The notes under the pieces: model-generated
Seen by the model: the letters and a program-made list of their open reading frames with translations, nothing else
The model's database searches: none
Told to the model about the DNA's origin: nothing
DNA from: Apostichopus japonicus
Taxonomy: Eukaryota; Echinodermata; Holothuroidea; Aspidochirotida; Stichopodidae
Reading direction: 5' to 3'
Length of the DNA stretch: 64,000 bases
Assembly (NCBI RefSeq): GCF_037975245.1
Contig: NC_092583.1
Span: 12,505,264-12,569,263 of the forward strand
Made by a program: the position numbers and the translations under genes
In this document: one piece after another, positions 13,501-25,500 of the stretch
Numbering within the stretch: the stretch's first letter is position 1
How the letters are laid out: every line of letters starts with the position of its first letter

Positions 13501-16500
13501 CTAAAAAACATTTCATGGTAAAAGGTTATTGGACTTTACCTCATCAGAATCTGCTAGGGCGTACATTCCATTTTGTCCTGTTAAGGCTGGGGTCTTTACC
13601 ATCGGAACAGTCACAGTGTATTTGGCCTTTTGAAAGTATGAAGCAAAGAACATATTATTAATATGATGTACTTTGAGGTGTTTCACAAAGGGGGAGAAAA
13701 TTTTTGCTTAATCCATTTCTTATTATTATTATTTTACAGTCATATTTTGATTAGTGGTAGGGGGTATTGGATTCTTTCTAGTACGTTACATTGTGTTCAA
13801 TCCTTAACATAATCACAAGATCCACCTTCACACACATCATTTAATTTCTTACCTTTATAATTTTCAAGAAAACTTCACATCCGGGTATGAACAACAATAA
13901 GGTCAAAATTCATTTTTTGAGGTCACGATCTGATCGACTGGTAAATAATCCTATTTTAATAATAATGGACTCATCGTTTCAACGTTAAATAATTCTAGCT
14001 TACTCTAACAACACCAGCCAGCAAAAATAGTCTTACTTAGCCTTCAAGCATATTGGAGAACATATTGCATTAACTTACCTTTGAGCTGTCGTCATATTGT
14101 TGTTCAAAGTAGGTCATGTCAACCGACACAGTGTCACTACCACTCGAGTCTTCAACGACGATATCACTTTCCTTTGGAAAATTATATCAAAATCATTTCT
14201 TTTTTTCGTGTGTGAAAAGCTTAAAACAAGGATTCATCTATTAGTAATTATAATTGTTATGTTAAGGTTTGCTAAAACCATCATATTTGATGAAACTTTG
14301 AACCTTTGTTATACTTTGTCAGTTTGTATTTTGGGGATACCTCACTTACAAGTTCTTAAGACCTTTTCGAGGATCCCCACAACCATATACTTTGTATGTA
14401 TATACTTGAATTATGTAAAACATGGTTTCCCAAACCTGGGGTCGCGACCCCAACTGGGGTCGCGAAGCAATTCTTGTGGGGTCGCAGGCTTGTTTCAAAA
14501 TATATAAAAAATCTGAGGGTACCCAAAATTTACCCGATTTTGAACGTTCGCAGTCAAAATCCTACAAAATTCACCCTGAAAACTCATATTTAGGGTTTTA
14601 TTAGCGGCCGTTCTAGCGTTTTTCCTGAGTGAATCTGGCGTTTTTTGCTCAATTGTCGCTGGCCACCCTTCTTCTGTATATTCACTATATTGTTTTCACA
14701 TACAACTACAGTACTGTACTACAGGTACATGTGGGCCTGCACAACTTCATTATTCCCGAGACACAAACTTTGGGTCGCGCTCGGATGGCGCTACATGAAA
14801 TGGGGTCCCCGCCTTGAAAAGTTTGGGAACCACTGATGTAAAATGTTGATAACGTTGATGGTTGAAATATAGTTGAACAAACAAACAAAAGACAATTTAA
14901 TCCATATCAAAGAATAATTGACTTATATTCCACAAGTCAATCTTCTGTGGGATATTATGTTTAGTTTCTTCCAATGGTTTTCTGGTTGTCTCACTGAAGT
15001 TGAACACTTTTAATACTGCTTAAATAGTTTAAATATTTTTTAACAGACTTTGATCTGAAAGGGTCCAATAAACCTATGCTCATCACTTAGTACATCAAGT
15101 TGCTTTGTTACCTTCTGCTTTGTCAACCGTAGATTCTGTTGCGGTTTGGCAGGTTGTTCAAGTTGCTTGGTTGAAGCAGTCTTCACGCGTAACAGAAAGT
15201 GAAGAAATAAAGATGTCATCAGCTTTATAGCATAAATTTCATTAAAATATAGTAAAACACAGATGAAAACATATACAAACTATCTGATAAATATTCTAAA
15301 CAAAGAAGACGAAAGTTTCAACCTCGCAAATTAGCATTACAGTAGTTAAAGAAGTAGCATAGAAATGGTTATTATACACATATATATTTACAACAAAAAT
15401 GCTTCCATTAATCGAGCTGTATTTTGTTTATAGCTAACAACTCCATAGATTTCACACAGAAAACTGTAAGCATAAACAGAGCAAAAAAAAAATAACTTCA
15501 ATAACTTTTTCCCTGAATTCAACAGACCTCGTAGCTGTTGTCCTCTGGGGCATCCAGATTTTCCATGACTAAATTGGCCCAGTCCTGGTCCTTATCAAGA
15601 GTGGTGTTGATGGACTCAGAATCGTTCTGAAATAGTAATCAAAAGTGACGAAATACTTCAAACAAAAGTTTAGTTTACGCGTGGTTCTGAGAGAAATCTC
15701 ATCAGAGTAGAATATGCAGTGGCGGAGCGTCCAAACAGTCAGGGGGGCGGATGCCCCCCCTGACGGACTCAAATGGACTGCTGGTGCCCTTTTCAGCTTT
15801 TTACCACTTTTTACTTATTCGCGATTATTGACTTTTTTATTGCGCTCTCATCTACCTATTGACATTTGTCACATTTTCTTGGCATTGACGCCTATTTATT
15901 CTTCGTTTATCTGCAAATTAGCAAGGCCTGGAAAGGGTAATTTCCGGCGATCTAGGGAGTATCTTTACTCAAAAAATTCTATACGCTCCGCGCCAACCAG
16001 TGGTGGCGCTTCGTTTAGATAGTGTCGAAAGCGCCACTACAGACCATTCTAGACCCCCCCTGACCAATACCCCTAGCTCCGACACTGAGAATATGCACTA
16101 ACTTCGTAGGACTGTATCTGTTGGTCCATAATTCCAAGATTCAGAATCGGAACTTGACTGTCATCATCATCCTGACAAAACAAAGAGTTGCAAGAGAGGA
16201 AACATAAAGTGTGATGTAGGATGGCATTTTTGTAATCAATTTATTAATCAAATAGATTTTACAATTTATCAATTATGTTTTACTAGTTATCTGAAAGTTT
16301 CATGTTAAATATGTGTCTCCTATCTGACACTCATTTCATTATCTTTGAGAAAAGTCTGAAAGATAAAAGCCTTCTCAATCATTGAATAATTGATTACTAT
16401 CATTAATTATTTACTAAAATAATTTAGTAACCATAACATCAGTTTTAATGACCAATTAATTAATAAAGTAAGTCATCCTCAAAAAAAAAATAATAATAAG

Positions 16501-19500
16501 TCATCCTCAATACATTAATAAAATACAATACAATTAAAGACATGGCTTACAATAAGGACTAAATGGCATAAACTAAGTTTATTCAATTCAGTATGAGTGA
16601 ACGTGCTCTTATATGTGTCTCCTATCTGAAACTAATTTCTTTATCTCTGAGAAAATCTTGAAAGAGGAAAGCTTTCTCAATGAAAGAATAAATATAATTA
16701 TTAATAAATAAAATTATTTATTACCCTAACACCTTAATAAATTGATAAATAAAGTATGTCATCCTTAATAAATTATGATGATATGGTACAATGATGACAG
16801 TGCTTATAAACCTACCTTTATGTACGTCACTGGTAGATAACTTGGTGGTGGCAGAGGACAGTCGATGATGGAAATGACAGAACTCTGAGTAATGTTAAGA
16901 AACAAACATGTTAGTACATCAAAGGTTCAAAAACAAAAAGAGAGAATTTCTCTTTTCCAGTAAAATTGATTAACCTAATTAGTAACATGATGATATCAAA
17001 ACAAATTCAAATAAAGATACCATACAAATATATTAGTAAGAAACATGCCACGACAAAAATTTGAAAGGATAAAATTACTTATATCAAGACAAAAATTAAT
17101 ATAACAAATTATGAAACAAATATATTTTGAAAAGATTTAATAAATTGGCAAGAACTTTGAAAAGTTTAAAAATGACTGGTTGCAAGACAAAAACTTTACT
17201 ATGAGGAACGAAGGAAGATATGTAATAAGAGATGCTACTTACAAACATTAGACACAATTAATTACAATTAAAAAGTGAATAAAAAAATTAAATTAAACTA
17301 AATTAAAAACTATTAGAAACCCATACTGATGATGTTAATAATGTGCATAAATTTTAACAGGAGATAGATGAAAGAAAAGAGAAATTAAAAGGCTGGCAAT
17401 GAAAGGAACGTACAATGGATGGAACTGGTGAACAAGCATTTGTCTTCCGTTCCACCTTAGCTCTCTCACTGCCAGCCATGAATATGTCAAATCTTCCCTT
17501 AGAAGGTTGTTTCTGGCTAGAATTACTGGCTGCAGTTGCTCTATTAGTTTCCTTCTCCTTGAAACAATAGAAAAAGACAGTTAACAGGATACTTCCCATG
17601 TATCACAAATTTCTAAATGATGGGAAAGTTTTCATCGGGTAAAAGTAATATTAACTACCATCAGCAAACAGAAAGGGCAAAGGAAGTTTCTGTATTTGAT
17701 AGTTTATCGGCTAAAAACCAACAAAGTTGGTTGTTTTATTTCAGAAAGAATTTGCCTACATCAGAATTCTTACATTAAAGAACTGAAGATGACTAAGAGC
17801 ATGGTTATAGAAAACAGAGAGGCATCCCTTAGAGTGTTAGCTTAGCGGAGTGTTAGCTCAGTGGTTAACGCCGGTGCCTTCCAATCATAAGGTCCCCGGT
17901 TCGCGTCACTCCCAGATTAATGTATGTCGTACAGTTACAGAGTTGTTGACAATTGACAATACATAATCATGGATGCTAAATATGAATGTAAGAGACTGAC
18001 TTCGGTCAGCTTGCAACTTTGATAAGCCTATGAGGCTTCTTCGCGAGTTCCTACTTGCAGGAGGATCTAATATATATATATATATATATATATACATACA
18101 TACATACATCTGAAGAGGGTATAGTTATTATAAAGGTTGGTTATTATCCTTGCAGATCACAGAGAAATTTACTTCTACTGGCATGATATATAGAATGGAT
18201 CCTCTGTCTTGATTTTAACATAGCAACGATTATCAATGTACTAGGAATTTTATCATCATACTTTCAACCACTGTGGAGTTTTTTGGGTAGAGATGGGTAA
18301 CTTGTAGCTCATGCGTACTAACTGTATAACCTAGCTGTTAGTTTTAATCTTGAACTCATGGTAGACATTCTTGACTTAATAACTACCAGTATTCATCCTT
18401 TTTCATGTCTTGTTTTACTCACATTCTGTGATTTTGGGCTGTGAGAATTTGGTTATATTGGTATGGAAAGAATGATGAAACAGATCTGGATGAGATCTCC
18501 AGCAAGGATGTGATTTGTTTGGGATTTGTAATCAACTTAAGGCTGGGAATCCAGAGAGTTCAGTTTGAACAAAACAGAACTAATCTGCCTCCTTCTACTC
18601 TTTCAAAAACCATTAGTAATAATCTCTATGATTAATTCATTCATTTCCAGAAAGTCTCATGTTTACCCAGCTAGGTGCTCAAATCTGTCTTATTCTTGTC
18701 TAAGCCACCTACTGGATTGTGGAAGGGAAACTCTTTTCGGAGAAACAGTACTACAGCGCCTTGGATATTTAAAATATTTAGAACTTTACCAGGTATATAG
18801 AAGATCTATCTTCCTCAGGTCTTAAGCTTGTGGCAATAAAGTTGGAAAAGGTTTCTTCAGTTGGTTCGTGTTCATATAGACCTGTTTCTTCATTCTCCAT
18901 AATACCAACCTTAAAAAGACAGACAAGTCACTTTTACATTATTTACATGTGTAGATAAAGAGAATAAAACAGGTTTCAACAAAAGTTTAGTAAATTATAT
19001 TTTTAATTCCTGCATTACAATGACTCAAAATATATGGTACACCTAAACAAATGAGCAGATGGCAAAGGGGAGGGGGGGGGAGGTGTATACACCTACACCC
19101 TTGTAGAGGAAGTGTCAAAAGTATGGAAGATTCAAAGTCAAAATAAATTGCCGTTATTCAATGTCCTTACCTTGTTAGTACTGAGATGGAATGGAAAGTA
19201 TTTATTGGTGGCCGATGGTCTGGTCAAGATGACAAACACAACATGTCCAACGACAAGAGTCAAGAGGTACATAGCATGAACCCACTTGGCCCTGTGGAAA
19301 AAAAACAATAGACTGCTTTACAAAAGAAATTAGATCTAAAAAATCAGAAGGTTTCCATCTTAGTTTTACACTTCATACTTAATTGTTTGTCTGTGAACCA
19401 ATTGTCCTCCAACATGCTTTCAGTACTGGATGATTCAGTGATGACAAAATATCAGCAAACAGTGTAATATCTTAAGTTGTTTATATACAAAACTCATCTG

Positions 19501-22500
19501 AGTTTAATACTTTTGTACATTTTCACTCATCTTTGAATAGGTTTTTTGAAGATGATCTTGTGCAGAAATTTGCACAACTTGAACAAACTTTGGAAAACAT
19601 TACAAGTTTGTTCACATTTATTTATAAGTTATTATGATTAAATGGGGGAAAGTAATGGTTTTCATGCATAAGTAATTATGCACATGCTATAAAATGAGAA
19701 GCACTATTACATAGCTGTGTTAGTAGTGCAAGCACACAGACACACAAAATAGGGCAAGAAAAGTGATGACGAAAACACTGCTCTCACCTACAGTACAGTG
19801 GAAGCCAGAAGTTAGAAAAGAGGATCATGACAGGTTCAGCAAGGAACCAAGAGGATGAAAGGATGGTAAATATGAGGTAAAAAGCTCCCTTCTTAGGAAA
19901 GTCTTTGAGGGTAAACACTGCTCCATAGATGCACCAGATGGTAGCTGAAGATGATGGAATGTAGTAGAAAACAAGGACAAAGTTCAGAATGTTAGATATT
20001 TTAGGTGTAGACATAAAAGGTTAGTGAAAAATGATAATAAATGATGAAAGAAGCTGAAGGATAAAAGATAGCAAGGAGATGGGAACAATATTGAGGAGGT
20101 AGACTTCCTTGAAATCATGGGAGTTTAATGTTGCATCATTCAAATGTAGGAAAAATAAATAAATAGAATACCTCAAGAAAAATATCAATCCCAAAACAGT
20201 TGACTGAGCTGTTTGAATTGAAATACATATATCTTTATATGTATTTAGCATTACAACTCACCACCAATCCTCATGCCGACAATACCGAGGGCAGCGGGTG
20301 TATCGTAGATGTTCTTGACGTCACGCGGATCAGACTGCCCTAAGATGATGTACAATATCGTGTAGCAGAACGCAAACCAGCTGGCAAATGCAATGATCTT
20401 CACCTTGCCGACTGTACGGATTGTAAGTCTAAAACAATGGTAAAGGGTAAAATTGTCATTTCAAGCTATTAATCTACATTCAGAGGTACATAAATGGTAA
20501 CTTTCTCACTCCATTCTGTTTAGTTTGTATAAGGAGCCCCCCCCCCCCCCACCAAAAAAATTATGACTTGTTTCATAATGTTGCTGATCAGCAACTAAAA
20601 CTGATGTATAATTTAGCTGTAAAAGGCACATTTTATAAACTTAAAAGTGCTAGAAAGGTTATAGAGATTCTCCTTTAAAGCTTTATATTTCTTACATAAG
20701 ATATAGATTTTACAAGTCTGTTTCAAGAACTTGATTACTGCAATTTGCTCCAGCATTACATGGTCACTGTTTACTAATGTTTCTTAGCCTATTATACAGT
20801 ATTAAATCATTGTATTATCATGTGCTACATTTTCTTAATAATCTTGTTTTTGTAGAATTCTACACATTTATTTGGCAAACAATCATATGTAAAAAACATT
20901 CCATTTTACATTTCTTATTACCTGCAGTGGATGTATAGTATAGCCATACATATTGCATGTATATAAAGTTTGTAATTACAAAATTAACATATATCCCGAT
21001 ACACATGATACTGTCTGCAGTTTACTAACCTTGTAATAGTATAGCCTTTTGATATGACTATCAACATAATAGCAAAGACAATTGATCCTGCTGATGTAAA
21101 GTAGTGGCCTATAGAAGATAAACGAAAATATAAAAAGTGACTGAGACAACTGATACATGCAAACACACTAACAGGATTGATGCCCTAGAAGCAAATTGTC
21201 AGAAAAAAAAAAATACCCAAAAAACTAGTTACCAGAACAATGTTCTCCAACCTGAAGAAAGACAATAAATCTTTAAACCGTTGTATTTATTATGCAATTA
21301 CTGCAAACATTTAAACGACTGACTTAAGTATTTACTATCTGCGCCTGCTCTGCCCCAAACCCCACCTCCCCTCCCCCCCCCCACACTTTCCAACAATTTT
21401 TAATCATGTCATACAAACAACTTGTTTGTCAATTCAAAAGACAACTTTCTATTCAGGGTAATGTAGTGCATCTTCAAGGCATTAACTTAAGCATAACTAA
21501 CAAATGCTGACTCAAAAGAAAGTTTAAAGAACGGAAATCCTTACTCGTTGTTTCTAGAAATTCAAGTTATATATAAATATTCAGAGATGGAAAATTTCTT
21601 GATGATTCTTACCAAATGAAACTTGCTTTTTTCTCTCAAAACCATCCAAGGAAAATTTATACCAGGCAGTAGTCATGATAACACAGCCAATGAAGTGTAG
21701 GCAAAGTGACAAGATCCACATCTTGTAAGTTGTATGTAGCATCTTACGAGACCAGAGTACCACTGCATGAGAAATGAGACAAAGAATTGCCTGGTATTGA
21801 CCCTATTCTACGATAAATAAGTATACTTTCATTTTTTCTTTATTTGGATTTAATAGTTCCTAATTTGACAGTTCAAGTGGAACATTGAATTACATACCTC
21901 CAAAGACAAAGCCAGTTACTATGCATCCAACCATTATTATATCACAGATGAAGGTCACATATAGATTGGCTGTGAAAAAATAAAGAAAATGTGAAAAGAA
22001 ATGGTCTAAAAAGGGCATTTATTTTTTTTCTTCAGGTTAAGTTTGATATTCAGGAAGAATACATTAACTACCTTGTAACCTGACATGCAGTTACCAGGTA
22101 TTTTACTCTCTTGTAGATTTGAGGGGGGACCTAATAATGACTGTTAAGAACCATAGTGTCAACCAGTCTAACTTTATAATTCTTTTATACTGATAAACAC
22201 AGAACACAGATTTCTGAGCTGACTATAGACCAAACATTTATTTCATTCAGATTTACTTACTGTCCTCGTCGGCTGAAAACTCAGTCACGGCACCACGGTT
22301 CCGTATGTTGGTTAAATGGAGGTCAAATGTCGCGTTAATGCCTGAATGGCTCCGAGCGTGGCAGTTCATAAACGTAAAGTAGTACCACTGGGCTTCTGAA
22401 TGACGGAATATTCGATCTCCAAAACAATGGGTGACCTGTTGAAGGAGAAAGAAAGATAAACTACACAAAGCCCTCCGTTTGAGTTTTGTTGCCAACAAAA

Positions 22501-25500
22501 CAGTTTTAAGAGATAACTCAATTCCATCAGTATCAGTACATCATTTTTAAAGCAACCTACACAAAAATTTCAATTTTGCATATACATGTACCATATGTAG
22601 TTTATATGATTCTAATTATACTCAATTGTTAAATCACTTTTTGGAATCAATAAAGTCAATCTCAATTTTTTAATATTCGCTACATATCTTGAGGGGCTCA
22701 ATTTAAGGTTGTCTATGGTTAAATCTAAGTTAACTTCATAACTGACTCAGATGAATGTGCACACCAAGTAATCGGTTACTTACTTCTTTTCCAGTTATTT
22801 CTGTTTCAGGTAGACATTTGTGGTAACTGTGACCCTCTATCAGAGGAAAAACAGTTGCAGTAATTCCTAACACTGTGTCCAACTTTTCATAGCACGTCTT
22901 TAAAACAAAGAAAACAAAAACAAAACAAATATTAGTCAAATTAAGTTTACAGAAATACATGATATGCCAACCAACAGAGAGGGGGGAAAAAAAGGGAAAA
23001 AAATTGGTTTCTAGGGTGAGATTTATGCTACTGCTTGTAACATGCTCTTTTCTGTTATCAATTTTCACAGGAGCTTATGAAACTCCTGTAGGTTTTTTTT
23101 TTTACTTTTATTCTGTTGCTTCATTATCCATGTTGAACTGCATGAAGTATAGGAATGAAAAACAACCAACTGCTTTAATTTGGATCAGTCTTCCTGAGAA
23201 GTTGAATTACTGACAAACTCATCATAAGATTTAGTCTGATTGGGATATATACACCATGAAGTCAGAACAAGAAATAATTGTAAGTACCACAACATTTTAT
23301 CAAATATGCTATAAACTCTGAATAATATGAAGGATCAGAGGTGCCTGAAAAAACACTGGAAATTTAAGCAATTTTTAGCATGTTAACATTGAAAGGTAGA
23401 CTGTTGAACGTTGACCATTAAAAGCTGTTTTATTGTGATGTGTGTTGATTCAAATCACAACTAACAGTAACAGCTGGAACAACAAAAAGCAAAAACAAAT
23501 ACATTGTACAACATGATCATACATAAACACTACAACTTAGTAAAGGTGGTACTTACCATTTCATGTCCATGAGCCCTTATCAAAGGCCATTGTTCGTCAA
23601 CCCCAAAAAATCCAACCAGATCGCTACAGCAATGTCCCTACAAAGAAAAAATTGATGATAAATATAACAGTTTACATAAAGACCACAGAGGAGTACAATA
23701 AAATCAAGCACTTTTGTAGATTGTATTTTCTCAACCCTCTCTTTTGTATGATAAATTAACAATCATCGTCAAATAGTGATAGGTATATTGGGTTTTTTTT
23801 CAGAATGCTAATTTGCTCAAATTGTGGGACAACACTTGACAATTATCACTGTTTTAAGATAAACATAGGAAACAAAAGCTCTTTGCTCATGACCCATTGG
23901 TACTTACATTTTTGGTAGCAGTGCTGACGTTGTTGATATTTAAACAACCTAAAAGGTTGTAATAACAACAGTGAAAAAGGGATTTCCCTGGGTTTCTGGG
24001 GCATGAGCATACCTGGGGCTGGGAATCTGGGGGCATGGTTGCCTGGAAATTTTGTTATACATCCTACAGGGATGTAAGTGCAGCCAAAAAAAAAACCGGA
24101 AAAATATTCGGAGACCCCAGGTGAATGCCGTCCTAACACATCCTACTCCTAGCTGACTACTTACACACTATCGTTACTGTATGTTAGGCTAGCTTAGAAG
24201 TATTAGCGCTAACACATCCTACCCCTAGTTCTTACTACTTACACACTATCGTTATGTTAGGCTAGCTCAAAGTTACGAATACGTCGCAGCGAACTACGGA
24301 ATAAAAAACAGTCTCACATTCGAATGCGATCACAAATATCGACTTTCATATGCGTATCCCGTAGATTTACGCCGCTCACAAATATCACAAGCGTTAATTC
24401 CAAAACTTATGTCGCGCACCAGCAGTTACGAAGATATTAATTAGCAGTCCAATCAACATGAATTAGGCAAAGTTTTTCAACGACAGAAATGAGCTATAGC
24501 GATTTGAAGTTCGCATACATGTACGCAACGATATTCACATGGCACAATGTTGTACAGTGCAATGCGATGATGCGAAACTGGAAATGGTATTTTGAGTGAT
24601 CGATGAGTGAAAATTGAAGTTAGCTTGCTGCAACGGGCCAGGCATTTTTGCCGCGTTGTGTCTTTGATATTCGAACAATTTTGTGGAACTTTATTGGAAT
24701 TAAAAAAAAAACGGATTTCCGTAAAAATACGGAAGACTTATTGGAATTAAAAAAAAACCCGGATTTCCGTAAAAATCCGGAAGAGTTACATCCCTGATCC
24801 TAATGTCAATCATCCAAACAACACAGAGGCGGCCACCTCACAAAATGAATACCAGGGGAAGCCCTGACATGCATTCATTAATATCAGTGCTATAATAAAT
24901 GAGCCTTAAATAAGCTACATACTGGACAGTGAAGAGGTTGCACTCACCGCTGGAATTTTAACACTATATTGAAATCTTACATCAGTATTTGGTGCAACGA
25001 CATATCTTGTGATGTACGACAGGTCCTGTGCAAATATGAAATAAAAAATAAAGTAATTTGTTTTGACTTGTTCATGAACTTATCTGCCAGGTCAAATTCT
25101 TGACCAATTTACCTCCGAATTTAATGAAAAAAGTTTACTTTTCAGTTTCTAGGACACTCTGTGAGCCGATCTTTTTTCCTTGAAACAGAAATATATTTGT
25201 CATTAATACATTTGATGTTTAAAACAAAATTTCATATATACTATTTACTTTACAAGGGTGAAATTGTTTCAAAAATATGTTACAAAAAAAAGCATTTCTG
25301 ATTTCAGTAGAAGGGTTTTATCATTACATTTGTCTTTAGGCCACGAGAATGAAAGTTATAGATTTGCGTCCACCGCCCGCATGCCTGAAAAGCTACCGCA
25401 CGAAAATTTTCATTATTTCCAAAAATTTCATTATAAAAAAAAAAAAAACTTTCCAAATCACGCACAGCGGAAAGACGATCTATTTATCACGTAAATGCAG

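Noticed and set aside
14097-14507. 136-residue open frame on the plus strand
   Set aside because: It overlaps a minus-strand coding exon (14079-14171) and the start of a hAT element.
17847-17920. Genuine tRNA gene
   Set aside because: The head has A and B boxes but is continuous with a dispersed SINE body seen in two other copies, and no proper acceptor-stem pairing was seen.
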